DNA from: an uncultured Burkholderiales bacterium
GTDB lineage: Bacteria; Pseudomonadota; Gammaproteobacteria; Burkholderiales; Burkholderiaceae_C
Assembly: GCA_903905475.1 (NCBI GenBank)
Contig: CAIVGK010000118.1
Coordinates: 1-40,279 of the forward strand
Length of the DNA: 40,279 bases
Direction: 5' to 3'
Every line of letters starts with the position of its first letter. The stretch's first letter is position 1. Shown here piece after piece: positions 19,198-29,260 of the stretch. Made by a program: the position numbers and the translations under genes. The notes beneath the pieces were generated by a model that made no database searches, was not told the origin of the DNA, and saw nothing but the letters and a program-made list of their open reading frames with translations.

Positions 19198-20132
19198 GCC
19201 CCGACGATAAATTGCTCCCCAGCCCTTGGGACCGGATCGTGGCGCGCCTGCGTTCGAGCCTGAAGACCGGCCTAACCCTTGAGTACAAGCTCGACGAGCT
19301 CAAGCTCAACCAGGGCCTGATCCTGACGGCGCTCAACGCCACCAAAACCTCGCGCCAGCTACAGGACTACGAGTTCCGCGTTTTCTCGCAGTGGGGCGAA
19401 GACGGCATCATCCAGAAGCTCGTCGCGACCGTGGACGTGGCCCACCGGACCTTCATCGAGTTCGGTGCCGAGGACTTCAAGGAATCTAACTGCCGCTTCC
19501 TGATGAGCAAGGACAACTGGTCCGGCTTCGTGATGGACGGCTCGCCGCGGAACGTGCGCCGCCTCAACAGCGCCGCCACTGTGTGGCGCCACGACATACG
19601 GGCACGGGCCGCCTTCATCACGCGCGAGAACATCAACGAGCTGCTGGCCTCCAGCGGCTTCGACGCAGACCTGGGCCTGCTGTCGATCGACATCGATGGC
19701 GTCGACTACCATGTGCTCGAGCGCATTGAGCACTACCGCCCGCGCATCCTGGTGCTCGAGTACAACCCGATCTTCGGCGCCGAGCGGGCAATCACGGTGC
19801 CCTACGAGGCCGACTTTTACCGCACGGCCAAGCACCACTCGAACATGTATTTCGGCGCCTCGCTGGCCGCGCTGACGCACCTGGCCCAGCGCAAGGGCTA
19901 CGCCCTGGTGGGCACCACGTCGTCCGGGGTCAACGCCTTCTACGTTCGCCGCGATCTGCTAACCGATCGACTGCCGGAGCTCGACGCCCGGACAGCCTTC
20001 ACCAACTCCAAGCTGCGCGAGAGCAAGGGGCCGGACGGACGGCCCACGCTGGTCGGGGGTGCCGCCCGCCTGGCGCTCATCCGCGGCATGCCGGTGGTCA
20101 ACGTGCTGACGGGCGCGGTCGAGCCGCTCTGA
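19194..20132 (+). CDS. FkbM/methyltransferase-like hypothetical protein
   Basis: VFSQWGEDGIIQKLV...FIEFGAEDFKESNCRFL...VMDGSPRN...LLSIDIDGVDYHVLERIEHYRPRILVLEYNP; ATG overlaps the preceding stop. Confidence 0.55.
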   Translation: MSPDDKLLPSPWDRIVARLRSSLKTGLTLEYKLDELKLNQGLILTALNATKTSRQLQDYEFRVFSQWGEDGIIQKLVATVDVAHRTFIEFGAEDFKESNCRFLMSKDNWSGFVMDGSPRNVRRLNSAATVWRHDIRARAAFITRENINELLASSGFDADLGLLSIDIDGVDYHVLERIEHYRPRILVLEYNPIFGAERAITVPYEADFYRTAKHHSNMYFGASLAALTHLAQRKGYALVGTTSSGVNAFYVRRDLLTDRLPELDARTAFTNSKLRESKGPDGRPTLVGGAARLALIRGMPVVNVLTGAVEPL

Positions 20133-20148
20133 ACGCTGTGTGGCGCGC

Positions 20149-21429
20149 ATGAAGCAGGTCGTGCTGTTGATCTACCTGGTCCTGACCTTCCGGGTCTTCC
20201 AGTTCTTCCCCAACCTCGGCGGTATCCACGAGTTCTGGTTCGGTGTCGTGCTGCTGGCCTTCGTGCGAGCGGTCTACCGCAAGTTCGTCGACCGCCGCGA
20301 CATCGGCTACTCGGGCTTAGATCTCTACCTAATCGCGATGATGGTCGCGGTGCCGGTCTGGTCGGCCTACGCGGCCTTGGCCGCGTACGGCCAGCCGATC
20401 GTGCTGGGCCTGGCCTCGCAGCGATCGATGCTGCTGCTGGGTGGCGTCGTGGCCTTCCTGCACGCGGTGCGCCGGGGCTGGTTCAGCGCCCGGCTGATCG
20501 AGCGAGGATTCATCGTTCTGGCCTGGAGCAACCTCGTTTTGTTCCAGCTGATGGACCTGACGCTGGACCCGGCGGACTTACTGGACGACCAGACGGGCTT
20601 CGTTGAGGTGCGCGGCAGCGCGGGCATGAGATTCAAGTTCCCGGGGCTTTTCATCACCATCGGGCTGCTGTACTACTCGATGAAGGCGATGCGTCGTCGC
20701 GAGCCAGTCTACTGGCTGCCTGTCATGGTGTTCTACGTCTTCCTGCTCGGAGATGCCGGCGGCCGAACGCTGACGATGAGCCTGGTGGTCACCCTGCTCT
20801 TCTTCGCCGTCCGCATGGGCGGTCTGCGTCGCGCGGCTCGCGCAATCGCCGTCGCGGGTGCGGTCGGGGCGCTGCTGCTGGGCACGGGCTGGCTGGTCGA
20901 CCGCGAGAGCACCGAGGCGCGGATCGATAAGTTCCGCGATGCCTTCACCATCGTTCTGGCCGGCACCGAGGTCGACGATGCCTCGGCCAACGTCCGGCTA
21001 CTGCAGACCCTGGTCGCGCTCCCCTACATCGAGCAGAACCCGGTCATCGGCAACGGCAACATCAGCTACCGCTTCAGCGAGGACGGTTTCTCCAGCCTGC
21101 TGGACGCGTACTTCTACCCCTCCGACATCGGCCTGGTCGGCGTCGTCTACATGTATGGCTTTGCCGGCCTGCTGCTGTTCGCCTTTCAGTACGCGTTCGC
21201 CGTGCGCGAGGGCCGGCGGCCAGCGCCACCGCGGAACCAGGCTCTGAAAGACGCGACCAATGCCTTTATCTTCTACACCGTAGTATCTTCGATTACTAAC
21301 GGCTTTCTGGCCCATAAGCCCGAGGTGGTGTGTACGATGATCGCGGTCCTCTGGGCGGCAAACCGGGCCCCGGCCGCCGCCAACGCTAAGTCCGCCCCGG
21401 TGTCGGTGCGTCTGCCGCGCGCCGTATAG
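20149..21429 (+). CDS. wzy: O-antigen polymerase-like multi-TM protein (candidate Wzy)
   Basis: About 10 hydrophobic segments with a large loop (ENPVIGNGNISYRFSEDGFSSLLDAYFYPSDIGLVGVVYMYG); sole Wzy-like protein in the cluster. GTG 20140 is an alternative start. Confidence 0.6.
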   Translation: MKQVVLLIYLVLTFRVFQFFPNLGGIHEFWFGVVLLAFVRAVYRKFVDRRDIGYSGLDLYLIAMMVAVPVWSAYAALAAYGQPIVLGLASQRSMLLLGGVVAFLHAVRRGWFSARLIERGFIVLAWSNLVLFQLMDLTLDPADLLDDQTGFVEVRGSAGMRFKFPGLFITIGLLYYSMKAMRRREPVYWLPVMVFYVFLLGDAGGRTLTMSLVVTLLFFAVRMGGLRRAARAIAVAGAVGALLLGTGWLVDRESTEARIDKFRDAFTIVLAGTEVDDASANVRLLQTLVALPYIEQNPVIGNGNISYRFSEDGFSSLLDAYFYPSDIGLVGVVYMYGFAGLLLFAFQYAFAVREGRRPAPPRNQALKDATNAFIFYTVVSSITNGFLAHKPEVVCTMIAVLWAANRAPAAANAKSAPVSVRLPRAV

Positions 21430-21503
21430 CCCTTCGGTGCAGCGGCCTGAACGCCGAGGCCCACCCGCCCCCTGATTCTTGACCGACCGAAACGATTGCC
21501 ACC

Positions 21504-22406
21504 ATGTCGAAGATCTACATCGCCGGATGCGGCGGAATGCTCGGAGAAGCCTTCCACCAGCAGTTCTCCTCCACGCACGAGTTGAAGTGCACCGACATCG
21601 ACGACAACGAGCCGTGGCTGTCGCCCCTGGACTTCCGCGACCTCGGCGCCTACCGCAAGGACATCGAGGCCTTCAAGCCCGACGCGCTGTTCCACCTGGG
21701 CGCGCACACCAGCCTGGAGTACTGCGAGGAGCACGCCGACGACGCCTACGCCACCAACACGATGGCGGTAGAGAACGCCGTATTCATCGCCAACCGGCTG
21801 GAGATCCCGCTCCTGTACATCAGCACCGCCGGCATCTTCGACGGCGCCGCGTCGCTCTACGACGACTGGGCGCAGCCCAACCCGCTAGGCGTCTACGCGC
21901 GCTCCAAGTACGCCGGAGAGCGCTACGTGGTCGAGCACGCGCACCGCTACCTGGTGTGCCGCGCAGGCTGGATGATGGGCGGCGGTCCCCGCAAGGACAA
22001 GAAGTTCATCCAGAAGCTGATGAAGCAGCTGAAGGCCGGCAAGACCACGCTGCAGGTGGTCGACGACAAGGACGGCACGCCAACCTACACGCACGACTTC
22101 GCGCGAAACGTGCGCGTGCTGCTGGAAGCCGAGGTCTGGGGCCTGTACAACATGGTCTGCGGCGGCCAGACCAGCCGCTTCGAGGTCGCGCAGGAGCTGG
22201 TGAGGCAGCTCGGGCTGCAGGAGCGCGTGACCATCGAGCCGGTACACAGCGACTTCTTCAATGCCGAGTACTTCGCGCCGCGGCCGCCATCGGAGCGCCT
22301 GGTCAACAAGAAGCTCGACCTGCGCCAGATGAACGTGATGCAGGACTGGCGCGTCGCGCTGCAGCAGTACCTCGCCGCGTACTACGAAGGCTATCTCTCG
22401 AAGTGA
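21504..22406 (+). CDS. RmlD-like sugar nucleotide-binding reductase
   Basis: MSKIYIAGCGGMLGEAFHQQF...HLGAHTSLEYCEEHADDAYATNTMAVENAVFIANR...YARSKYAGERYV (YxxxK), dTDP-4-dehydrorhamnose reductase family. Confidence 0.8.
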   Translation: MSKIYIAGCGGMLGEAFHQQFSSTHELKCTDIDDNEPWLSPLDFRDLGAYRKDIEAFKPDALFHLGAHTSLEYCEEHADDAYATNTMAVENAVFIANRLEIPLLYISTAGIFDGAASLYDDWAQPNPLGVYARSKYAGERYVVEHAHRYLVCRAGWMMGGGPRKDKKFIQKLMKQLKAGKTTLQVVDDKDGTPTYTHDFARNVRVLLEAEVWGLYNMVCGGQTSRFEVAQELVRQLGLQERVTIEPVHSDFFNAEYFAPRPPSERLVNKKLDLRQMNVMQDWRVALQQYLAAYYEGYLSK

Positions 22407-23494
22407 AGACCATCGCCATCGTCGGGACCAACGGCGTCCCGGCCGCCTACGGCGGCTTCGAGACCCTGGCTGACAACCTGGTGCAGTATCTCGAAGGACG
22501 CTTTCGCTTCGTCGTCTATTGTTCCAAGACACCTAAGGCCAAGCGCCTGCCGGAGTATCACGGGGCGCGACTGATCTACGTACCCTTGCGTGCCAACGGC
22601 TGGCAGAGTCTGATCTATGACTGCCTGACCACGCTGCACGCTTTCTTCACCGCCGACGTAATACTGCTGCTGGGGCCGGGTTTCGGCTTCGTGCTGCCGC
22701 TGAACGCGATCTTCCGCCGCCGGCTGATCGTCAACTACGGCGGGCTCGACGAGTGGGAGCGCGAGAAGCTGTCTCGCCTGCAGAAGAGCTACACCTACGC
22801 CAGCACGGACATCGCCGCCCGAAGCGCTAGCGTCAACGTGGCCGACAACGAGCAGTTGAGGCGCAGCTTGCGCCGCGCCTTCGGCGCCGAGGCGGCCGTC
22901 ATACGCTACGGCGGCGACCACGCGCAGCGGCCCGTGGCGATCGACCCGGCGCTGAGGGCTAAGTACCCATTCCTGTCGAGGCCCTACTTCGTGAGCATGT
23001 CGCGGGCCCAGGTCGACAACAACCTGCACCTCGTCATCGACGCCTTCAAGCGCACCCCTGGGCAGCGCCTGGTGCTGATCTCGAACTGGACCGCCTCGGA
23101 TTACGGGCGCCAGCTGTTTGCCGACAACCAGGGCCTGCCAAACATCACACTGCTCCCCGCGATCTACGACCAAGCCGAGCTCAACGCCGTGCGCTCGCGC
23201 GGCCGCGCCTATGTGCACTCGCACTCCCGCTGCGGCACCGCGCCGTCGCTGGTCGAGGCGATCTCGCTGGGCCTGCCGATCATCAGCTTCGACGTAGCGA
23301 CGAACCGCGAGACGACAGCCGACAAGGCGCTGTACTTCGGCAGCGCCGACGAACTGGCCGCCACCGTGGCCAGCATCGACGACCAGTCGCTGGCGCGCGT
23401 AGCGCACGATCTGGCACCGCTGGCCGCCAAGGCCTACCGGTGGCGTCACATCGCGGACCAGTACGCCAGACTGTTCGAGCCTGCCGCGGCATGA
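22403..23494 (+). CDS. DUF1972-type glycosyltransferase (rhamnosyltransferase-like)
   Basis: VKTIAIVGTNGVPAAYGGFETLADNLVQYLEG...LLLGPGFGFVLPLNAIFRRRLIVNYGGLDEWEREKLSRLQKSY; GTG start overlaps the rmlD-like stop. Confidence 0.82.
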   Translation: MKTIAIVGTNGVPAAYGGFETLADNLVQYLEGRFRFVVYCSKTPKAKRLPEYHGARLIYVPLRANGWQSLIYDCLTTLHAFFTADVILLLGPGFGFVLPLNAIFRRRLIVNYGGLDEWEREKLSRLQKSYTYASTDIAARSASVNVADNEQLRRSLRRAFGAEAAVIRYGGDHAQRPVAIDPALRAKYPFLSRPYFVSMSRAQVDNNLHLVIDAFKRTPGQRLVLISNWTASDYGRQLFADNQGLPNITLLPAIYDQAELNAVRSRGRAYVHSHSRCGTAPSLVEAISLGLPIISFDVATNRETTADKALYFGSADELAATVASIDDQSLARVAHDLAPLAAKAYRWRHIADQYARLFEPAAA

Positions 23495-24636
23495 CCCGCA
23501 TCCACGTCGTCGATACCATCGGCCGGCACGCCGGCATGCGGCGCTACGACGAGGCGGTACATGCGCTGCTGGTGGCCGGCGGTTTCGAGGCGCGGCTGGT
23601 CTCCAATTTCGACGGGCCGGACACCGCCCCCTGCCTAATCGACTTCTATCGCGGCAACCTCGCGCGAAAGCTCGGCGGCCTGGCACTGTCCTTCATGCGC
23701 TTCGTCGGCTACCGGTTCGCCCGCGCGGGCGGCAACGACTGGTGGATCTACTCCTCCTACGGCATGCGCTCCATCGACGCACTCTTCCTGCTGCCGCTGC
23801 TCACCGCACGCTCGCGGGCGATCCTGCTGATCCACGACGTCTACTCACTCACCAGCCCGGACAGCCCGCGGCTCTTGCGCCTGAAGAACTTTGTCTACCG
23901 CCGGCTCGTCCTGCACGTAATCGTGCAGTCGGACAAGGCGCGCACCGAGGTGGTGGCCACCGGCTTCCGCGGATCGTTGATCGAGATCCCGCTGGTGCGC
24001 GCCCGCAGCCGCTTGCAGGGCGACACAGGTACGCTAGCCGACGAGGTGGGCAGACTGCAGCGCGATCCCGCGGTGTTCACCGGCTTGTTCTTCGGCAGCC
24101 TGCGCCGCAACAAGGGGCTTGACGCGGTGTTCGCAGCTCTGGCGCGGCTGCCGGCGTCGGCCCGGGCGCGCGTGCGTATCATCGTCGCTGGGCAGGATTT
24201 AGACGGCTTGATCGGTACGCCTGGGTTCGTCATTGACCCCACCTGGCCCGTGGTGCTGATCAGACGCTTCATCGACGAGGGCGAGTTGGCCCACCTGCTG
24301 GACCTGGCCGACGCCGTGTTGCTCCCCTACCGCGAGATCTACCAGAGCGGCGTGCTCGACCTAGCCGTCAGCCACCGCGTGCCCATCGTCACCTCATCGT
24401 TACCCTACTTCCGCAGCATCCTTGAGCGCCTGCCCAGCCTGGGCACCGAGTTCGGCGACAGCGCCGACGACTTGGCCGGCTTCCTGACCGCGGCTGGCGA
24501 AGGCTGGCACGCGCGTGCCGCCGGCTTCTTCACCGAGCGTGACGTCACCGCCTACTATGCCGACGGCAGCGAAACGGCCTTCATCGACGGCCTGCGCTGT
24601 CTGACGGCGGCGGCCGCCGCTTCAGGAGCCCATTGA
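23491..24636 (+). CDS. Glycosyltransferase (GT-B, GT4-like)
   Basis: MTRIHVVDTIGRHAGMRRYDEAVHALLVAGG...VFTGLFFGSLRRNKGLDAVFAALARLPASARARVRIIVAGQ...DAVLLPYREIYQSGVLDLAVSH. Confidence 0.75.
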   Translation: MTRIHVVDTIGRHAGMRRYDEAVHALLVAGGFEARLVSNFDGPDTAPCLIDFYRGNLARKLGGLALSFMRFVGYRFARAGGNDWWIYSSYGMRSIDALFLLPLLTARSRAILLIHDVYSLTSPDSPRLLRLKNFVYRRLVLHVIVQSDKARTEVVATGFRGSLIEIPLVRARSRLQGDTGTLADEVGRLQRDPAVFTGLFFGSLRRNKGLDAVFAALARLPASARARVRIIVAGQDLDGLIGTPGFVIDPTWPVVLIRRFIDEGELAHLLDLADAVLLPYREIYQSGVLDLAVSHRVPIVTSSLPYFRSILERLPSLGTEFGDSADDLAGFLTAAGEGWHARAAGFFTERDVTAYYADGSETAFIDGLRCLTAAAAASGAH

Positions 24637-24637
24637 A

Positions 24638-25504
24638 ATGCTGCTCGTCAACACCTTCGACGTCGAGCCCTGGTGGGCTACCGTCCCACCTTGTGTGCCT
24701 GACGAGGCCTGGGACGGCATGGCCGATCGAAGCGTGGCGCCAATTCGCGACTACCTCGACCTGTGCGACGCGGCCGGAGTACGCTGCACCTTCTTCTTCG
24801 TTGGCTGGTACGCGCAGCGCTTCCCCGAACGTGTCCGCGAGGTCGTGGCGCGCGGGCACGAGGCCGGCTGCCATTCGATGCGCCACCGCGACATCGCGAC
24901 GCTGAGCGACGCCGAATTCGTCGCGGACACCCGCGAAGCCAAGAGCATGGTCGAGGACGCTGCAGGACGCGAGGTTATCGCTTACCGCGCGCCATCGTTC
25001 TCGTTCCCTCCGGAGCGTGCGGCTGGGCTGGTCGGCATGCTGTGGGAACTCGGGTTTCGCATAGACTCTTCGATTTCTACGGCGGGCCGTATCCACGGCG
25101 GCGGCTTCCAAAAGTCACGCTTCCCGGCGCCTGGCCCTCTCGACGATACGCTGGGCAGCCCGATGTTTGAAGTGCCCGTCCCGGGCGTTGCCCTTCTGGG
25201 GCGCGAGTTGCAGCTCTTCGGTGGCGGCTACTTGCGCCTGGCGCCTAGCTTCCTGCTCAACCGGTTGGTCCGGCGCGAGACTTACCAAGTGTTGTACGTC
25301 CATCCGCACGACTTCGATAGCGACCTGCCCGACCTTCCGAACAGTTCTCCACTGTCCAATATGCGGCGCCGCATTCGCTCGGGCCGCCTTCAGGACAAGG
25401 TGCTGATGCTGTTCAAGCAGTGCGAAGTGCTTTCTTGCGGCGAGTTGTTCGAGCGGTCGAAGCTACAGATGCAAGCCGCCCATACCGAGGTAGCCGCGGT
25501 GTGA
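24638..25504 (+). CDS. Polysaccharide deacetylase family protein
   Basis: MLLVNTFDVEPWW...GVRCTFFFVGWYAQRFPERVREVVARGHEAGCHSMRHRDI...VIAYRAPSFSF (NodB-like motifs). Confidence 0.85.
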   Translation: MLLVNTFDVEPWWATVPPCVPDEAWDGMADRSVAPIRDYLDLCDAAGVRCTFFFVGWYAQRFPERVREVVARGHEAGCHSMRHRDIATLSDAEFVADTREAKSMVEDAAGREVIAYRAPSFSFPPERAAGLVGMLWELGFRIDSSISTAGRIHGGGFQKSRFPAPGPLDDTLGSPMFEVPVPGVALLGRELQLFGGGYLRLAPSFLLNRLVRRETYQVLYVHPHDFDSDLPDLPNSSPLSNMRRRIRSGRLQDKVLMLFKQCEVLSCGELFERSKLQMQAAHTEVAAV

Positions 25505-26577
25505 ACAAGATCAGCACCGAGACGATGTCTGCCGACCGCGTCGATGAGCACCTGGCATTGGCAGCTCTGGTCTACGACACCCCGCAGGTCCTCGACAGCC
25601 CGCACTTCACCTGGAAGCACTGCGCAAGCCCCTACGGCGCTTCACTGTGCGTCGCCTTGCGCACCGATGACACCCGACTGGCCGGTCGCATGCTGCTCCA
25701 GCCCAGGCGGTTCTTCACCGCCAGAGACAGCGCCCTCGATGGCGCCACGATCACCGATCTGGTGATCGACCCTAAGCACCGCAGTGCGGCTCAGCTCATC
25801 AGCATGGTCAAGGCAGCAAAGGCACCTGCCGGTATATCGCTCGTGATTCACACCTCCAACGAGGTCAGCGACCCACTGTACCGGCAGTTGTTCAAGTTCA
25901 AGAGCGAGGTGGAGCTGCAAGCGCTGGGTATCCCAGTCAGCGTCAAGAGGTTCCTACAACGGTACACGTCGGCTGCGCTGGTGCTGGGCTGGATCGACCT
26001 GGTAACGATGGGGCCTGTGCGCCTGACACTCGGTGCGTGGGCCGGCATCCAGTCACTGCGCACCGGAATGCGTCTCGGTGCGCGTCCAGACGACGCCGAA
26101 CTCGAATCCATCCTGGGTGAATTCAGGGCCAACGCCGGCCCGCACTTCGAACGCACGCCGGCATTCCTGAAGTGGCGTTTCGATGATGGGCCTCTCTTCA
26201 CGATACACATCGAATGGCTGTGGCAAGGTCAAGAATGCCTGGGCTACATGGCATGGCAACGAATCGACAAACGCGGATTGCAGATCCTCGCCATTGCCGA
26301 TCTGGTCACCCGGCGGCCACTCAGTGCCTCGCAAGCCCGGGCTGTCAAGCTGATGGCCATCCGACTGTGCATCAGGCACAAGCTGGACGCAGTCTTCACC
26401 CTGGCTAACACGAAGAACCCGATAATCGCAGGCCTGTCGGGTTTTCCCTTCCTGCGCATTCCCGATAGCCAGCTGCCACACCCCTCTCCCATGTACTTTC
26501 ACGCTGACCCCAACAACTTTCCGCTGGAACGCAGAGCCCTCACCTACCTGAGCCTGGCGGATCTAGATTTCTTCTGA
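25501..26577 (+). CDS. GNAT/FemAB-like acyltransferase-type protein
   Basis: VNKISTETMSADRVDEHLALAALVYDTPQVLDSPHFTWKHCASPYGASLCVALRTDDTRLAGRMLLQPRRFF...ITDLVIDPKHRSAAQLISMVKAAKA; GTG start overlaps the deacetylase stop. Family call by eye. Confidence 0.5.
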   Translation: MNKISTETMSADRVDEHLALAALVYDTPQVLDSPHFTWKHCASPYGASLCVALRTDDTRLAGRMLLQPRRFFTARDSALDGATITDLVIDPKHRSAAQLISMVKAAKAPAGISLVIHTSNEVSDPLYRQLFKFKSEVELQALGIPVSVKRFLQRYTSAALVLGWIDLVTMGPVRLTLGAWAGIQSLRTGMRLGARPDDAELESILGEFRANAGPHFERTPAFLKWRFDDGPLFTIHIEWLWQGQECLGYMAWQRIDKRGLQILAIADLVTRRPLSASQARAVKLMAIRLCIRHKLDAVFTLANTKNPIIAGLSGFPFLRIPDSQLPHPSPMYFHADPNNFPLERRALTYLSLADLDFF

Positions 26578-26604
26578 TCCACAACTTCAGCCCCACGAAA
26601 CACC

Positions 26605-26892
26605 ATGCCCACACTCGCTCAAGAAATCGTCGACTCCGCCATCGATGAAGTCAACGAAGACGCCACCGACGACGCCATTGCCAAGCACCCCACGACGGCG
26701 CTGCTCGGCCCGGACAGCAGCGTCGACTCCTTGTCGCTCGTCCGCCTGCTCGTGACGGTCGAACGACTGATCGAGGAAAAAACGAACAAGAGCATCGTCA
26801 TCGTCGACGAATCGGCCTTCGAGGCCGAGCAGAGCCCCTTCGCCACCATCGGCTCGCTCACGCGCCACATCGACGGCCTGATCGCCGGCTGA
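26605..26892 (+). CDS. Acyl carrier protein-like
   Basis: 95 aa acidic protein; LLGPDSSVDSLSLVRLLVTVERLIEE has the DSL phosphopantetheine-attachment motif. Confidence 0.82.
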   Translation: MPTLAQEIVDSAIDEVNEDATDDAIAKHPTTALLGPDSSVDSLSLVRLLVTVERLIEEKTNKSIVIVDESAFEAEQSPFATIGSLTRHIDGLIAG

Positions 26893-26895
26893 TCC

Positions 26896-27603
26896 ATGAC
26901 GAATACCGCGTGCGTCCTGATCACCGGCACCAGCAAGGGTCTGGGGCTGGCACTCGCCCGGTCCTACCTCAATGCCGGAGAGCACGTGGTCGGTTGCTCG
27001 CGCGGGGCCTCGACCATCACGCACGAGCGCTATCAGCACCACGAGATCGATGTCTCCAGTGAAGCACAGGTCGCCCGCATGTTCTCCCAGATGCGAGAAG
27101 CCAAGCTCCTGCCCCGGCTGCTGATCAACAACGCAGCGCTCGCCCAGACGAGCCTCGCAACCTTCACGAAGGCCCAATCGGCGCAGGAGCTGCTCAACGT
27201 CAACCTGTTCGGTGCCTTTCTCGTCTGCAAGGAAGCCATTCGGCTGATGCAGCGCCATCGCTTTGGACGCATCGTCAACCTGACATCCATCAACGTGCCG
27301 CTGGCCAGCGTGGGCAGCTCGCTCTACAACGCGTCGAAGGCAGGCCTGGACGCCCTGGGCCACAGCCTGGCGGTCGAATGCAAGGACTACGACATCACCG
27401 TCAACAGCCTGGGCCTCTCACTGGTCGCACAGACGGGCATGGCCGACTCGCTGGACGAGTCCGCCATCGCGGCCAAGCGAGCCCACTTGCTCAAGCCCAA
27501 ACTGCTCGAGACCACCGAGATTGTGGCCGCCATCAACTTCTTCGCCTCCGCTGACGCCAGAAACATTACCGGGCAGCTGCTGTACTTCGGAGGCGTCAGA
27601 TGA
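26896..27603 (+). CDS. SDR family oxidoreductase (FabG-like)
   Basis: VLITGTSKGLGLALARSYL; LLINNAALAQ; IVNLTSINVPLASVGSSLYNASKAGLDALGHSLAVE (Ser/Tyr/Lys active site). Confidence 0.9.
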   Translation: MTNTACVLITGTSKGLGLALARSYLNAGEHVVGCSRGASTITHERYQHHEIDVSSEAQVARMFSQMREAKLLPRLLINNAALAQTSLATFTKAQSAQELLNVNLFGAFLVCKEAIRLMQRHRFGRIVNLTSINVPLASVGSSLYNASKAGLDALGHSLAVECKDYDITVNSLGLSLVAQTGMADSLDESAIAAKRAHLLKPKLLETTEIVAAINFFASADARNITGQLLYFGGVR

Positions 27604-28238
27604 CGCACACGATCACCGCCTTCCCGAATGGAAAGTGGAAGCAGAACTGCTACATCGTGTCCGACGACGACACCGGCCAGGCACTGCTGATCGACCCGGG
27701 CAGCCAAGCACAGGAAATCCAGGACCTGATTTCGCTCCGGGCCCATACGCCGGTCGCGATCCTGAACACCCACGCCCACTACGACCACATCGGTGCGGTG
27801 GCAGCCCTGATGGCGCAGTACGCCATCCCCTTCTACCTGCACCGCGGCGACGACAAGTTGCTGAAGCAGGCTAATCTGTACAAGATTCTTTTCGAGAGCA
27901 AGGCGCCCGTGACCATTCCGCAGGCGACGCACGATCTCTCTCAGCTTGCCGTGCCGGCGCAGATCGGCGGGTTCAAGGTATCGGTGCTCTTCACTCCAGG
28001 CCACACGCAGGGCAGCACCTGCCTGCAGATCGGCGCGGACCTCTTCAGCGGCGACACCCTGCTGCCCGGCGGGCCCGGCCGCACGGACCTTCCAGGCGGC
28101 GACAAGAAGATGCTAACGGCAAGCGTCAATTCGCTGCGCAACCTGCCAGGTACGATCACGGTCCGTCCGGGGCATGGACGGCCTTTTGCGCTGGCGTCGC
28201 TGTGGGAGAAGTTGTCTCGTGATGGAGCGACGACGTGA
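27600..28238 (+). CDS. MBL-fold metallo-hydrolase (glyoxalase II-like)
   Basis: ILNTHAHYDHIGAVAAL (HxHxDH), FTPGHTQGSTCLQIGADLFSGDTLL. Confidence 0.92.
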   Translation: MTHTITAFPNGKWKQNCYIVSDDDTGQALLIDPGSQAQEIQDLISLRAHTPVAILNTHAHYDHIGAVAALMAQYAIPFYLHRGDDKLLKQANLYKILFESKAPVTIPQATHDLSQLAVPAQIGGFKVSVLFTPGHTQGSTCLQIGADLFSGDTLLPGGPGRTDLPGGDKKMLTASVNSLRNLPGTITVRPGHGRPFALASLWEKLSRDGATT

Positions 28239-29260
28239 AACCCGGCATCGCGGCGATCACCTACCACCTCGGGTCCCGGCGACTCTCCAACGAGGAGTTG
28301 GCCGCAGAGAATCCGCAATGGGACATGGCCCGAACGTTCGAGCGCACGGGCATCACGTCCAGGCCCGTCGCTGCACCATCGGAAACGTCGCTGGACCTGG
28401 GGGAACAGGCCTCACTGTCCCTGCTTGAGGAGACCGGCGTCGCGGCCGACGAGATCGACGCGCTGATCTTCTGCACCCAAACCCCCGACTATGTGCTGCC
28501 GCCCAACTCGACGCTCCTGCACGGCCGCCTGGGCCTGCCGCAAGGCGTGATGGCTTTCGACATCAACCACGCCTGCTCGGGCTTCATCTACGGCCTGGGG
28601 ATCGGCCTCAGCCTGGTCGAGAGCGGCACCGCCTCGCGCGTGTTGCTGGTCACCGCCGATACCTACACCCGGCTGTTGCATCCCCAGGACCGAGCCACCC
28701 GGCCCATCTTCGGCGATGGGGCGGCAGCCACCTTGATCTCGGCCGTCCGCCCGAAGCTGTCGGTGCTGGACATGACGTTCCACACCGGTGGCAAGGCAGC
28801 TGACCGCTTCATCGTCAAGCGGGGCGGAGCGCGCGAACCGCATTCATTGGAACCCCCCAGGGTGACCATCGACAAATCTGCTCGCGTACGCAGCGACGCG
28901 CATGTCTATATGGATGGCCTTGGCGTCCTGTCTTTCTTCACCAGCGTCGTACCCAAGGCCGTCCGCGCGATCCTCTCGCGCAATCAGTTGTCGATGGACG
29001 ATGTATCGATGTTCGTCTTTCACCAGGCCAGCCAGCTCGCCCTCGACGGCCTTCAGAAGACACTCGCGATCCCGGATGAAAAGATGGTGATCGACCTGCA
29101 GGACACCGGCAACCTCGTGTCAGCCTCCATTCCGGTGGCACTTTTCCGCGTCTTGAAAGACCGACGCTTGCAGCCAGGTCAGCTAGTCCTGCTGTGCGGG
29201 TTCGGCGTGGGCCTGTCCTGGGCGACCGCGCTGGTTCGATTCAACGGAGAAGAAGCTTGA
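28235..29260 (+). CDS. 3-oxoacyl-ACP synthase III (KAS III) family protein
   Basis: DINHACSGFIYGLGIG (catalytic Cys), FVFHQASQLALDGLQ (His), LQDTGNLVSASIPVAL (Asn): Cys-His-Asn triad intact. Confidence 0.92.
   Translation: MKPGIAAITYHLGSRRLSNEELAAENPQWDMARTFERTGITSRPVAAPSETSLDLGEQASLSLLEETGVAADEIDALIFCTQTPDYVLPPNSTLLHGRLGLPQGVMAFDINHACSGFIYGLGIGLSLVESGTASRVLLVTADTYTRLLHPQDRATRPIFGDGAAATLISAVRPKLSVLDMTFHTGGKAADRFIVKRGGAREPHSLEPPRVTIDKSARVRSDAHVYMDGLGVLSFFTSVVPKAVRAILSRNQLSMDDVSMFVFHQASQLALDGLQKTLAIPDEKMVIDLQDTGNLVSASIPVALFRVLKDRRLQPGQLVLLCGFGVGLSWATALVRFNGEEA

Noticed and set aside
22391-23686. 431-aa minus-strand ORF opposite the DUF1972 glycosyltransferase
   Set aside because: Antisense to a well-supported glycosyltransferase; low-complexity Arg/Gly/Val-rich translation.
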